Numbered from the stretch's first letter, positions 35,888-44,705 are shown. The stretch: 64,000 bases of DNA from Granulosicoccus sp964390335 (GCA_964390335.1 CAYMHU010000004.1:122382-186381); one strand, 5' to 3'. Notes: generated by a model not told the origin, from the sequence alone. Numbers and translations are program-made.

Positions 35888-36541
35888 TTAATAGACGGAA
35901 AGCTGTGAATTAGCGTTGATTATAGCGTTGATATGATCGATGGTAGTCTGCGCGTTGTTGTGATCAAGTGCGACAGGTTGGGCATTTTCTACCTCGGCTG
36001 CAATGAACAAACTTGGAAAGCCGCGTGCTCCGATTTTGCTAGCTAACATTAAATGATTATGCAGCTCATGATGCGTTTCGTCGCTGTTCAGCGATTCTTT
36101 GAACTGAGTCGCATCACACCCGATATCTATAGCCAGCGATATCAATACGTCGTCGTCCGAAGGATTTTGTGCATTGAGATAATACGCGTGTTGAATAGCG
36201 CTTATCATAGGCTCTTCAAACTGATCGTTCTGTGCTTTGGCGGCGATTACGGCGCGGCAAGACGGGTAGGTTGATCGTCTGGGCTTGGTAAGCTGCCAAA
36301 AGTCGTAATTGAACTGTGTGCCGGGGATGGTTGTTTCAATTCGTTGCCAGGTTTGTTGCAACATGTGTTGCATTGATACTGGCATAGGCTCGTTGCTATC
36401 GGGAGCCAGGCCACCTAGAACATACTGCGTTTTAACATTGTCAGGCAAATCGCTTTTAATAGATTGCCATACTTTTGAGAACCCCCAACACCAACTGCAC
36501 ATGGGGTCATGAACGTTGTATAGCGTGTGGGCTGGGTTCAT
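35888..36541 (-). CDS. DsbA-family (FrnE-like) thioredoxin-fold protein
   Basis: 217 residues. The DsbA/FrnE-like fold starts LYNVHDPMCSWCWGFSKVW, with the redox motif CSWC, and includes the helical insertion (LPDNVKTQYVLGGLAPDSN) and the cis-proline region ARGFPSLFIA. There is no signal peptide when the start is placed at ATG 36541, so it is probably cytoplasmic and resembles the protein-disulfide or glutathione-linked isomerases of the FrnE group. The start is 4 bp before the preceding gene's stop region (ending 36546), indicating the last gene of an operon. Some family members act as dehydratase-like isomerases, so the exact reaction is open. Confidence 0.83.
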   Translation of the reverse strand: MNPAHTLYNVHDPMCSWCWGFSKVWQSIKSDLPDNVKTQYVLGGLAPDSNEPMPVSMQHMLQQTWQRIETTIPGTQFNYDFWQLTKPRRSTYPSCRAVIAAKAQNDQFEEPMISAIQHAYYLNAQNPSDDDVLISLAIDIGCDATQFKESLNSDETHHELHNHLMLASKIGARGFPSLFIAAEVENAQPVALDHNNAQTTIDHINAIINANSQLSVY

Positions 36542-36545
36542 TGGT

Positions 36546-37352
36546 TTAGCTGTCTTTTGTGTCGTCCGGATCCGGTTGCCCACCCAGTGGATCGTTTGCG
36601 CTCTTGTTATCAGGATTCAATTTTGCGCGCAATGGGTCGTGCATAACGTACGGTTGATTAGCGTCTCTGTTGTCCAGTGTTTGAGTCAAATCATCCTCAT
36701 CAGCGTTGGCCTGACTTGCACGATTTTTGATGGCTTCCAATTGGTCGGCGTCCATTTTAACGGTAGCGTCGAGTTGATCGAAAGGTAGGTCTGCTGGATC
36801 GATGGCAACAGTTGCCTGCTCATCATTTGCACTGTCAATCAGGCTTTGACGCTCCCGTTCCCACGCCTCGCGCTTAGCGGCCAATGTGGCGATTTTCTCT
36901 TCCGTCAGACTGGCTTCGGTATTAAACGCAGCTGTTGCACCAATGGCGGTGGCGGAGCTAGCCTGTGACTGCAAAATTTTAAGTTCTTCGTCTTTCTGGG
37001 CAATAATGCGTTGTAAGCGTTCCTGTGTATCAGCTTGTTGACGATTAAGTTCGATTGCATCGGCTCGTGCTTTATGAACGCTGATTTCATTGTCACGCAG
37101 TGAGGCATCGAGGTTGTCAATCTTTGCCGACAATTGCTTGTTCTCAGTGCCCAGTTCCTGCAGTTGATCTTCCAATGTATCCACGTCGTGTTTGTGGGCC
37201 GCTTCCAGTTCGGCAGTTTTGGTTTCCCATTTATCATTGGTTTGCTCAACTTCCTTATTGGCCATAGCGCTGCGGATAGCCCAACCAACAAATAAGCTGA
37301 GGAACGCAGTAGCGGCAAGGCATGCGATTATTTCTGTAAGCAAGGTGTTCAT
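36546..37352 (-). CDS. Inner-membrane coiled-coil protein of unknown function
   Basis: 268 residues. One N-terminal transmembrane helix (IIACLAATAFLSLFVGWAI) is followed by a long coiled coil (residues about 30-135, with heptad-like LEDQLQELGTENKQLSAKIDNL). The C-terminal 100 residues are hydrophilic and acidic (DDLTQTLDNRDANQPYVMHD, DPLGGQPDPDD). No family was recognised. The ATG overlaps the stop of the OmpA/BON gene by four bases (ATGA), and the DsbA-like gene follows within 5 bp. The topology suggests a periplasmic or cytoplasmic tether that works with the OmpA/BON protein. Confidence 0.78.
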   Translation of the reverse strand: MNTLLTEIIACLAATAFLSLFVGWAIRSAMANKEVEQTNDKWETKTAELEAAHKHDVDTLEDQLQELGTENKQLSAKIDNLDASLRDNEISVHKARADAIELNRQQADTQERLQRIIAQKDEELKILQSQASSATAIGATAAFNTEASLTEEKIATLAAKREAWERERQSLIDSANDEQATVAIDPADLPFDQLDATVKMDADQLEAIKNRASQANADEDDLTQTLDNRDANQPYVMHDPLRAKLNPDNKSANDPLGGQPDPDDTKDS

Positions 37353-39082
37353 CGTGACTGATCCAACTTGAAGTTAAATTCAATTCGACGATTGAGTCGT
37401 CGACCTTCCGGAGTGCTGTTGTCGGCTATCGGTACACCGTCTCCAAATCCATAAGCATTGATACGTTCCACATCGACTCCTTGGTCAATCAAGGTGTCTC
37501 GTACTGCATTTGAGCGTTCCTGACTTAATCTCAGATTTGCATCCGATTGTCCGGAGTTGTCAGTATGGCCGTCAATGCCAATTTTGATATTCGGATGACG
37601 AATCAAGATGGTGGCAATTTGAATAACGGTTTCGATGCTGTCTTCGGTTAATTTATTGCTGCCAGGATCAAACAGTATCTTGGTGCTTTCCAGTTCATTG
37701 TACTCGACTAAAAAGTCTTCCAAAGTTCCGGATGAAGGCGTTTTTGCTGCCATCGATTGTGTGTCTGACTCGGTAACGGCAGTTTCTTTGGCAACCGTAA
37801 CCTCGGCCTTTGGCGCTGGTGCTGCTTCCTGTTCTGGTGTAACGCGCATGCGCTCCACGAGCGATAGCATGGACAGATTAGCCAAAGCCTGATTAATCAC
37901 TTCATCATGAGCTGGTTCGCTTTTCGCGTCGCCGGATAATACAAGCTGTTGCTGGTTAATACGAACGCCCGCATTTTTTATCCCTTGCATGGCAGGCAGG
38001 AAGCCTGTTAACTCTTGTAACCATGGTGCAGGGCTTCGATCTTTGTGGGTTTGAATTTTATTGACCACAATTGGCGTTCCAAAAGCGCTCATCGCAGATT
38101 CGATGAGATCAAGTGCATCATCGTTCTCAGAGAGATCGCCCGTTATGGTCAGGCTGTTGCCATCCACCTGCAGGTTTAATGTGGGTGGTTGCATTTGCAT
38201 TGTCACTGTTTCGGCTTGCTCGACCTGCTCCTGTTGCGAGCTGGTCTGCTCTTGCTCTTGTATGGCAAGCGCAGCTTTGATGCGTTCGTTGGCTTTGGCT
38301 TCAATATCCGCCGCATCAGCTTCAACAGAGGTTTTTGCACCAGCTGCAATGTCTGCAACAGCAACTTGAATATCGTTATTTGTTGCGTTAGCTATTTCGC
38401 TAGTTGTTGGGTTATCTGTTTCGTTGTCGGGTTGAGCAGCTGGTTCAATAGCATTTTCAGCAATAGCTGCACTTACCGATTCGCTCGTGTCTTGTGTAGC
38501 AACTTGTTGATCTGATGAATCGCTGCTAGCGTCAGGCTCTGTGGGCGTTTCGTCTGGCGTGTTTGCGGCAGAATCTTGTGCCTCGTTGCTGGTGTCTGTG
38601 GTGCTCGTTTCTTCAGCTTGTTTGGTTGCCGGGATAACAGCCTTGGCAACAATGTTGTTGTCGTTGTCAGCCGATACAGTTGCGGTTGGGGTTTCTGCAA
38701 CAGCAACTTTTGGTGTGTTCGCGTCAGGTTTGTCCTGATCTGTGTCACGTTGTGCCAGTATCGTTAACCCGTCATTTACCGAACGCACGCCTGCTGCTGC
38801 ACTGACGGTATCGACAATGCTGGCGCGTTCAGCTTCGCTGCTGACTTCGCCGCTAAGTGTTGCAATACGATCAGAAACCGAAACATTGATTGACTCATGG
38901 CCGTCGTTACTTAAGGCTGTTTGGGCATTGGTTTGAATGCGCTGCTCAATCGCCGGAATATGCTTCAACACGCACCAATAATAGATGGCAGCCATGCCAG
39001 CAAGCCAGACGATCATCCAGATCAGCACCGTGCCTTTCTGATTATTTTTCGGATGCCAATTTGGCATAAGTACGTGCGCCAT
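37349..39082 (-). CDS. Membrane-anchored OmpA-domain protein with BON-like domains
   Basis: 577 residues (a second ATG at 39067 would give 572). A single N-terminal transmembrane helix (GTVLIWMIVWLAGMAAIYYW) is followed by a BON-like domain (IPAIEQRIQTNAQTAL, VSVSDRIATLSGEVSSEAER), a long low-complexity stretch rich in Thr, Asp, Ala and Glu (about residues 120-290), a second BON-like region (PTLNLQVDGNSLTITGDLSE, RINQQQLVLSGDAKSEP) and a C-terminal OmpA peptidoglycan-binding domain (IKIGIDGHTDNSGQSDANLRL, NRRIEFNF). The layout resembles mycobacterial ArfA more than gammaproteobacterial OmpA. It is the first gene of a three-gene operon. Confidence 0.87.
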   Translation of the reverse strand: MAHVLMPNWHPKNNQKGTVLIWMIVWLAGMAAIYYWCVLKHIPAIEQRIQTNAQTALSNDGHESINVSVSDRIATLSGEVSSEAERASIVDTVSAAAGVRSVNDGLTILAQRDTDQDKPDANTPKVAVAETPTATVSADNDNNIVAKAVIPATKQAEETSTTDTSNEAQDSAANTPDETPTEPDASSDSSDQQVATQDTSESVSAAIAENAIEPAAQPDNETDNPTTSEIANATNNDIQVAVADIAAGAKTSVEADAADIEAKANERIKAALAIQEQEQTSSQQEQVEQAETVTMQMQPPTLNLQVDGNSLTITGDLSENDDALDLIESAMSAFGTPIVVNKIQTHKDRSPAPWLQELTGFLPAMQGIKNAGVRINQQQLVLSGDAKSEPAHDEVINQALANLSMLSLVERMRVTPEQEAAPAPKAEVTVAKETAVTESDTQSMAAKTPSSGTLEDFLVEYNELESTKILFDPGSNKLTEDSIETVIQIATILIRHPNIKIGIDGHTDNSGQSDANLRLSQERSNAVRDTLIDQGVDVERINAYGFGDGVPIADNSTPEGRRLNRRIEFNFKLDQSR

Positions 39083-39272
39083 GTTGTAACGGGTTGATTA
39101 ATGGAGAAGTATACATTTTGTAGAGCCTGCGCAAGCGTGAAAAAATTGGCGTTTTTCACATTACCGGGACTGATCTGCTGCAAAGTTGCGAATAATTGAT
39201 GTTGTGTGACTTGGTTCCCCGGAACAAATGTTCTGTATTATAGGTGTGGTGCGTAATCAAGCAGTCTTAACT

Positions 39273-40556
39273 ATGTCTTTATCACGGTATTTTTGCAGTC
39301 TCCGCGTCGCGCTGGTCCTCATCGGGATATCGCTGGCCACGATGCCAGTGAAAAACGGTTATGCATTTAATGCGCTGGAAGAGTGCATGAAACTCACAAC
39401 TCTGGACGACGAAATACACAATTGCCTGGATAACTATCTCGATCAGTTGGACAACAGTATCTTGTCCATCTCGGATGCCATTGCAAAAGATTTAAACGAT
39501 GCGCCACTGGACAAATTCCAGCTCGCACAAACCGCGTTCTATGAATATCGCAAACAGAACTGTCTGTGGTACTTGGAATTTTCTTCGCCTAGAAATGAGG
39601 CAGAGAAGGTTGCCAAGAACTGCCTTGCAACCATGTCGGTGCAGAGATTATCCGAATTGCAATCTTTACGTTCAAGTAATACCAACCATCTGAATGTGCT
39701 ACGCGGTTTCTACGTGTACGGTTCGTATCGAAACAGTTTTCAACCATGTGGTGCCAATGAACGCTATTGGGTTGAAGGTGACAACGAACTTGTTGGCCAA
39801 CTGCAGCAAGACTATCTGCAAAAGGCCACCGCCGATTTACAAGTTTTGTATGTTGAGCTATCGGGGAGAGTTGTGCCAGGGCAAGAGTACGAAGGGCACA
39901 ACGGCATCTTAAACATCACGGACTTAACTACCTTGCGTGTGCCAAGCGAAAACGATTGCCAATTGCCTGGTGTACGATCGTCTCAAAGCCTGGCAATAGC
40001 GCCAACAGCTCCGGTAGCAACCGCGGTTGCTACACCTGCCGAACCTGAGATTGCCCCCGTGGCCAACGATGATCCCGAGCAAGTTTTGCGCGCGTACTTC
40101 GGTGCGTGGTTAGCAGCTTGCACACAACGCCGCGAAAGCTTCATGTGTGAAGTGTCTGCGCAATTCGACGGCCCAGGGGTAGACAGCAATAATCCCCCAA
40201 CAGTTGTGTTAACTCGGCGCTCTGGTAAACGTACCGTTGTTGAGCTGGACTTCCCAATCTTAGAGATTGATTCGCCAACTAAAATTATCTGGCGAGTCGA
40301 TGGGCTTTTTATTGGCGATATTGTTAACTCCAGAATTCGTGTTGATGAAAATTCAACACGCCAGTTGGTTGCTGAGCGTCGCTTCATTCAAGACGATTTA
40401 TTACCGTTGATGATTCGTGGATTCGAACTCAAGGTTGAAGTGCTGGAAGATATCGATGACACATCCGGTGACAGGTATACCGCCTCTTTAAAAGGGTTAA
40501 CACGTGCCTTAGCGTTTGCTGATGATTTTGTGTCGAACGGCGGTACCGTACAATAA
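39273..40556 (+). CDS. Secreted protein with LprI/DUF1311-like domain
   Basis: 427 residues. A signal peptide starts at ATG 39273 (MSLSRYFCSLRVALVLIGIS) and ends near GYAFNA. Residues about 35-125 match the DUF1311/LprI pattern of four cysteines and a CLDxYL...YRxxxC core (HNCLDNYLDQLDNSI, FYEYRKQNCLWYL), a fold linked in LprI to lysozyme inhibition. The middle has an NlpE-like GSYRNSFQPCGANERYWV segment; a Pro/Ala-rich linker precedes a C-terminal domain (VLRAYFGAWLAACTQRRESF). The frame is open from an upstream ATG at 39228. It is 12 bp ahead of thiN. Confidence 0.75.
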   Translation: MSLSRYFCSLRVALVLIGISLATMPVKNGYAFNALEECMKLTTLDDEIHNCLDNYLDQLDNSILSISDAIAKDLNDAPLDKFQLAQTAFYEYRKQNCLWYLEFSSPRNEAEKVAKNCLATMSVQRLSELQSLRSSNTNHLNVLRGFYVYGSYRNSFQPCGANERYWVEGDNELVGQLQQDYLQKATADLQVLYVELSGRVVPGQEYEGHNGILNITDLTTLRVPSENDCQLPGVRSSQSLAIAPTAPVATAVATPAEPEIAPVANDDPEQVLRAYFGAWLAACTQRRESFMCEVSAQFDGPGVDSNNPPTVVLTRRSGKRTVVELDFPILEIDSPTKIIWRVDGLFIGDIVNSRIRVDENSTRQLVAERRFIQDDLLPLMIRGFELKVEVLEDIDDTSGDRYTASLKGLTRALAFADDFVSNGGTVQ

Positions 40557-40568
40557 GTACAACAATAC

Positions 40569-41231
40569 ATGACGATAAAGCGCGCTATTGTTTTTGTTAA
40601 CGGGTCATGTACTGCAGTTGAAATTGGGCTGGCCGACTTAAACAATAATGATTATTTTGTGTGCGTCGATGGTGGCGTTAGGCATTGTGTAGCAGCCGGT
40701 TTTCAGCCCAAGCTTGTTGTTGGGGATATGGACAGCATCAATGATGCTCATACTACCAAGCTAAAAGACAGCAATACCGAACACCTGACTTTTCGCAGTG
40801 ACAAAGATGCCAGTGATCTTGAGCTAACGTTGCATCACTTGTCCACTTTGCCAATAGAAAGTGTGGTTGTGTTGGGTGCTTCTGGCGGTCGTACCGACCA
40901 CGCCTTTTATAACTGGTTATTGATTGGATCGCACTATTGGCCATTTGCTATGCGTGTTATCGACTCCACTGTTGATGCCTACTGTGTTAATCAATCCAAA
41001 CCGTTAAATATTTTTGTAACCGGCAATACCGTATTCAGTGTAGCGGCGGTAGGCTCAGCTGCAACGGGAGTGTGCGTACATGGAGCGCTATATCCCTTGG
41101 ACAACGCGGTGTTGGCCGTCGGCAGTACGTTGGGCCTTAGTAATGAAACCAATGCGGATAAACTGCATGTTTCCGTTGAAGATGGAACCGCAATGGTGAT
41201 GCTCGTGCATAATGCAGACGTGCCCAGCTGA
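40569..41231 (+). CDS. thiN: Thiamine pyrophosphokinase
   Basis: 220 residues. Transfers pyrophosphate from ATP to thiamine, giving the cofactor thiamine diphosphate. The family motifs are present: VCVDGGVRH, VVGDMDSI, SDKDASDLELTLHHL and VVLGASGGRTDHAFYN; the C-terminal beta domain (VSVEDGTAMVMLVH) is complete. It lies 12 bp after an LprI-like gene and 23 bp before ltaE. It complements the TPP-riboswitch-controlled thiBPQ importer at 48030-51372: imported thiamine must be pyrophosphorylated, unless TPP itself is imported. No riboswitch is seen before thiN itself. Confidence 0.93.
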   Translation: MTIKRAIVFVNGSCTAVEIGLADLNNNDYFVCVDGGVRHCVAAGFQPKLVVGDMDSINDAHTTKLKDSNTEHLTFRSDKDASDLELTLHHLSTLPIESVVVLGASGGRTDHAFYNWLLIGSHYWPFAMRVIDSTVDAYCVNQSKPLNIFVTGNTVFSVAAVGSAATGVCVHGALYPLDNAVLAVGSTLGLSNETNADKLHVSVEDGTAMVMLVHNADVPS

Positions 41232-41254
41232 TACGCTCTTGGAAAAGTTCTACT

Positions 41255-42298
41255 ATGAATGCCACCGATAACTTTATTGATGTTCGTAGCGATACGGTCA
41301 CCCAGCCAACCGACGCCATGCGCCAAGCCATGATGAATGCGCCGGTAGGCGATGATGTGTATGGCGACGATCCCAGTGTTAATCAATTACAAGCTATGAG
41401 TGCGGAACTGCTTGGTATGGAAGCCGCGTTGTTCATGCCGACCGGCACGCAATCAAATTTAGTAGCATTACTAACGCACTGTCAGCGAGGCGATGAATAC
41501 ATTGTTGGTTCGCATGCGCATACTTATATGTATGAAGGCGGAGGTGCCGCAGCCTTGGGTGGCATTCAGCCGCAAACAGTAGACTTCGGGCATAACGGCG
41601 AAGTGCCACTGGACAAAGTAGCAGAAGTTATCAAGGCCGACGATATTCACTTCGCGCGCACCAAGTTGTTGTGTTTGGAAAACACACAGCATGGTCGTGT
41701 TCAGGGCCTGGAGTACATGCAGTCGGCGAAACAATTTACGCAAAAACATAATTTGCAGCTGCATTTGGATGGTGCGCGTATGGCCAACGCGGCAGTGGGT
41801 CTAGACGTGTCGTTAGATAGAATTGCTACCCATTTCGATACCGTGTCTTTGTGTTTATCTAAAGGATTGGGTGCACCCATTGGTTCATTGTTGTTTGGCG
41901 ACAAAGCGTTCATCACAGAGGCAAAGCGTTGGCGTAAGGTCACTGGTGGTGGTATGCGCCAAGTTGGCCATTTAGCGGCAGCCGCCATGCTTGCGTTAAC
42001 CGAAGGTTTCGCGCGATTGCATGAAGATCATGAAAACGCACAACGGCTTGCCGACGATTTAGTAGGAGTTGATGGACTGCATGTGCGATCAGGTTGGATT
42101 CAAACCAATATGGTTTGGCTGGACTATGAAGGCGACCATGGATACAGTTTGCCTGCGTTTGCTAAAGAGCATGGAGTGTTGATGTCGCAGGGCCGTAATG
42201 CCAGTCGTATTGTTTTGCATCGAAATGTGAGTGCAGAAGGTGCCTTACGGGTTTCAAGTGTGATAAAACAGTATTTTGAATCTTTACCGCGAGCATAA
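41255..42298 (+). CDS. ltaE: Low-specificity L-threonine aldolase
   Basis: 347-residue PLP enzyme that cleaves L-threonine and L-allo-threonine to glycine and acetaldehyde. The N-terminus FIDVRSDTVTQPTDAMRQAMM and GDDVYGDDP are hallmarks, as is the PLP-lysine motif SLCLSKGLGAPIGS and HLDGARMANA with the cofactor Asp. HxxVxY-type PLP-binding aromatic residues (SHAHTYMYE) are present. Length matches the family. It lies 23 bp after thiN and 21 bp before a VOC gene; this grouping suggests an operon but no shared pathway is obvious. Confidence 0.93.
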   Translation: MNATDNFIDVRSDTVTQPTDAMRQAMMNAPVGDDVYGDDPSVNQLQAMSAELLGMEAALFMPTGTQSNLVALLTHCQRGDEYIVGSHAHTYMYEGGGAAALGGIQPQTVDFGHNGEVPLDKVAEVIKADDIHFARTKLLCLENTQHGRVQGLEYMQSAKQFTQKHNLQLHLDGARMANAAVGLDVSLDRIATHFDTVSLCLSKGLGAPIGSLLFGDKAFITEAKRWRKVTGGGMRQVGHLAAAAMLALTEGFARLHEDHENAQRLADDLVGVDGLHVRSGWIQTNMVWLDYEGDHGYSLPAFAKEHGVLMSQGRNASRIVLHRNVSAEGALRVSSVIKQYFESLPRA

Positions 42299-42319
42299 GA
42301 ATTTCTCAGAGATAAACAT

Positions 42320-42748
42320 ATGCCTGAATTACGTCCTTTTCATTTGGCTTTTCCCGTTGATGATCTTGAAGCTGCGCGCGCTTTCTACGGTGGCGTATTG
42401 CAATGCGAGCAAGGCCGCGAAGACACCGGCTGGATTGACTACAGCTTATTTGGCCATCAAATTGTTGCGCATTTAGATCCCTCTCACCATCGTCCCGTAG
42501 CTGTTGAAAATGCGGTTGATGGCGACAGTGTACCGGTGCCACACTTTGGTATTGTATTAACCTTCGAGCAATTTGATACCTTGCGCTCCCGACTTGAAGC
42601 TAACGAATCAACCCGCTGGGTTATCAAACCCAGAGTTCGGTTTGAAGGACAACCTGGTGAGCAACGCACCATGTTCTTTTTGGACCCAGCCGGTAATGCA
42701 TTGGAGTTTAAAGCGTTCGAAGATCTCGATCAGCTGTTTGCAACCTAG
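42320..42748 (+). CDS. VOC-superfamily (glyoxalase-like) protein
   Basis: 142 residues with a single vicinal-oxygen-chelate fold: FHLAFPVDDLEAARAFYGGVLQCEQGRE at the N-terminus, LFGHQIVAHLD in the middle, and FLDPAGNALEFKAFED at the end, which carries the C-terminal metal-ligand Glu. The metal-binding His (F-H-L-A-F-P-V), the second His (HFGIVL) and the Glu are in the usual places. It closely follows ltaE (21 bp). Members can be glyoxalases, dioxygenases or resistance proteins; the substrate is not predictable. Two VOC genes occur in this region; this one is unrelated in position to the second at 43739. Confidence 0.88.
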   Translation: MPELRPFHLAFPVDDLEAARAFYGGVLQCEQGREDTGWIDYSLFGHQIVAHLDPSHHRPVAVENAVDGDSVPVPHFGIVLTFEQFDTLRSRLEANESTRWVIKPRVRFEGQPGEQRTMFFLDPAGNALEFKAFEDLDQLFAT

Positions 42749-42986
42749 ATCGGCACCTCAGTTGTAGTGGTAACAAGAGCCAGAGCTGTATAACAAAACG
42801 ATTAGAAGAATCGCTAGGGAAATTGGTTTGCTCAGCCCATAGTGCATGACCAACTACCTAGCGTATCTTATGAAATCTAAACAGGTATCTGTGCTAATCG
42901 CTGCATGCTCCAGCGCCGCAGGCTATTTTCCTGAATGAGTGCTCAACTCATTTAGCGTTGAAGCACACGGAACTTCCCGCATCTAA

Positions 42987-43130
42987 CTAAGATGTGGCAT
43001 GGTGTGATCTGTTTTTCGAGCGATAATACCGTGATCGATCCTCAAATTCGTCCAATCCATACAATATGCGATCTGATAATCGCGATAGCTCTACCTCGAG
43101 AAAGAAAGTGATTTCGTTGTTGGTTTTCAT
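42987..43130 (-). CDS. Candidate small protein of 47 residues (DUF1127-like fragment?)
   Basis: ATG at 43130 preceded by GGAG at nine bases. The product starts MKTNNEITFFLEVELSRLSD and ends in the basic RSKNRSHHATS. LSRLSDRILYGLDEF faintly recalls the DUF1127 motif (LSDRxLxDIGL). It begins 14 bp after the stop of another small ORF on the same strand, which supports a two-gene unit. It could also be chance. No homologue was recognised. Confidence 0.4.
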   Translation of the reverse strand: MKTNNEITFFLEVELSRLSDRILYGLDEFEDRSRYYRSKNRSHHATS

Positions 43131-43144
43131 TGCTATACACTCCA

Positions 43145-43321
43145 TTATTGCAGTACTGGGTTGACTACTGTGGGGTTAAATACGTGGATGCAAACACTTA
43201 CACAGAGTGGTAAGTGACGATCGTGCAGTTGCGGTTCGAACGACTCCTCGAATTCCCAGCCCATCGGGCCAGATGGTATCGCTGGTGCTCCGCACAGTGA
43301 ATTGATAATTGGTTGTTTCAT
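43145..43321 (-). CDS. Candidate small protein of 58 residues
   Basis: ATG at 43321 preceded by GGAAG at six bases. The product is MKQPIINSLCGAPAIPSGPM and continues to a hydrophobic VCVSVCIH-type tail, ending NPVLQ. A second frame overlaps it (MAEDYYETTNYQF, 53 residues) but has no ribosome binding site, so this frame is preferred. It lies 14 bp upstream of the 47-residue ORF on the same strand. Function unknown; reality is uncertain. Confidence 0.35.
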   Translation of the reverse strand: MKQPIINSLCGAPAIPSGPMGWEFEESFEPQLHDRHLPLCVSVCIHVFNPTVVNPVLQ

Positions 43322-43738
43322 AATAATCTTCCGCCATTTGTGTTCTAGTAAACTTGCACGCGGTACGGTAGTACTGCATTATTATCTACAGCTTAATGAG
43401 GCAACAATAACAATTGGACAAACGAGTTTTTGTCTTTGCTCGAGTCCCTCGATCACTGTGTTGAATTGATAACGACCAGTAAACGAAACACATAAATTTG
43501 TGCCACGGAAAAATAAGTATGTTTACAAGCCGATACAATTGAGCTAGTTTTTTCGGGAGTCAGATCGCAAGTGTTTGCATGATGCACACAAATTGAAACA
43601 TTCTGCTCGGTTAATTTCGTTGAATCTTGTTTTTAATACCGTATCGATACTGAGTCTTGCACGGTGTCGCGATTGTTCAATACACTGACTGCTCGTTGTG
43701 AAAAAATCGGTGCTCTATTCATATTTTTAGGACTGCTT

Positions 43739-44134
43739 GTGATATTCCGATATACCATTCTGTATGTAGACAACGTGAAAGAGTCCATGGATTTCTATGT
43801 TCGAGCTTTCGGGTTCGAACAACTGTTCATTCATGAAGGTCAAGACTATGGCGAGCTTTCGACAGGTGAAACCAAGCTTGCGTTTTCATCCACCGAGCTA
43901 ATGCGGCAACTGGATAAAAATCCACGCGCGCCATCACCCGATAATCCCACCTTCGAACTGGCATTTGAGTCAGATAATGTGGCGGCTGATTTGGCTCGCG
44001 CTATCGACGCCGGAGCCACGCTTGTGCAAGACGCGCGAGAAGAACCATGGGGACAGACTACGTCTTATGTATCCGATCCGAATGGCTATCTAATAGAAAT
44101 TTGTTCGGTCGTCCAATTGCCCAATCCGAGTTGA
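43739..44134 (+). CDS. VOC-superfamily (glyoxalase-like) protein
   Basis: 131 residues. The GTG at 43739 follows AGGA by six bases and starts the domain exactly at MIFRYTILYVDNVKESMDFYVRAFGF; the longer frame from GTG 43664 adds 25 non-homologous residues. The fold continues with GELSTGETKLAFSS, FELAFESDNVAADLARAIDAGATLV and the C-terminal YVSDPNGYLIEICS, whose Glu is the usual metal ligand; the first ligand position is Tyr (RYTILYV) rather than His. It converges with, and overlaps by 49 bp, a broken AraC-type gene; such regulators often sit beside a VOC gene. Confidence 0.85.
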   Translation: MIFRYTILYVDNVKESMDFYVRAFGFEQLFIHEGQDYGELSTGETKLAFSSTELMRQLDKNPRAPSPDNPTFELAFESDNVAADLARAIDAGATLVQDAREEPWGQTTSYVSDPNGYLIEICSVVQLPNPS

Positions 44135-44443
44135 CAGACCTCATGCAGCAACGTGGAGTCTTGACGCAGTTGTGCCGGAGATAGCCCAAACCAGCGCTTA
44201 AAATCCTGGGTCATGTGCGATTGATCGCTGTATCCGTGTGTGAACGCAATATCAACGAGCGAAGCCTTGTCTGCTAATGCGTTGGCTGCAAGCCGAGCCC
44301 TACTTAGCAAGCGCCAATATGGTTGTTTTTATAGATGGGTAAGAAAACGCGTCCTCGACTAGCAGTGTGTCTTGGCACCCATCTGGAAATACAATGGACT
44401 TGGTGTTTAAGACGACTTCATGTTCCCATTGTGTAAAAAGCAT
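44086..44443 (-). pseudogene. Broken AraC-family regulator
   Basis: Two fragments in different frames are visible on the minus strand. The upstream one, from ATG 44443, reads MLFTQWEHEVVLNTKSIVFP then DGCQDTLLVED and has the start of an AraC-type sensor domain (FPDGCQDTLLV). It stops near 44303, where the second frame takes over with LADKASLVDIAFTHGYSDQSHMTQ, the second helix-turn-helix of an AraC DNA-binding domain (through FKRWFGLSPAQLR). About 150 residues of an intact family member are absent, so a deletion plus frameshift has removed the middle. It is unlikely to be functional. It overlaps the end of the convergent VOC gene. Confidence 0.75.
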
Positions 44444-44465
44444 ATTTTGATGGATATCTATTGCT

Positions 44466-44705
44466 TTACCCGAACATCGCGAGGATGCCGCCAAACACTT
44501 CCAGAATATACTTCCAAACGATTGGAAATATAAACGTAATAACGCTGACGGCTAAAGCTGCGAAGCCGGTATAGACGATAGGTACGTTGTTGTCGATAAA
44601 CAAACCCACAATCAACCAAACAACAGAGAAAAACAAGAAAGCGCTGAGCAGCGCTGTGGTAGCAATTTGGAAGCGTTCTTTTATTGAAATGCTAGATGAT
44701 TGCAT
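44466..44705 (-). CDS. Small integral membrane protein of unknown function
   Basis: 79 residues with a short polar N-terminus (MQSSSISIKERFQIATT) and two or three hydrophobic helices (LLSAFLFFSVVWLIVGLFI, VYTGFAALAVSVITFIFPIVW, and a short amphipathic end). No family was recognised. It sits 20 bp downstream of the methyltransferase gene on the same strand, so co-transcription is likely. Function unknown. Confidence 0.7.
   Translation of the reverse strand: MQSSSISIKERFQIATTALLSAFLFFSVVWLIVGLFIDNNVPIVYTGFAALAVSVITFIFPIVWKYILEVFGGILAMFG

Larger units (their letters stand above)
42749..43738. other. 990-bp gene-poor region with two tandem small ORFs
   Basis: No gene of ordinary size. It holds only two candidate small proteins on the minus strand (42987-43130 and 43145-43321), described separately, and probable promoters for them and for the VOC gene at 43739. 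A small dyad AATGAGT/ACTCATT sits near 42935-42953 without a T-run. Base composition is somewhat AT-rich. Confidence 0.5.

Noticed and set aside
43176..43379. 67-codon minus-strand ORF
   Set aside because: It overlaps the preferred 58-codon frame and lacks a ribosome binding site.
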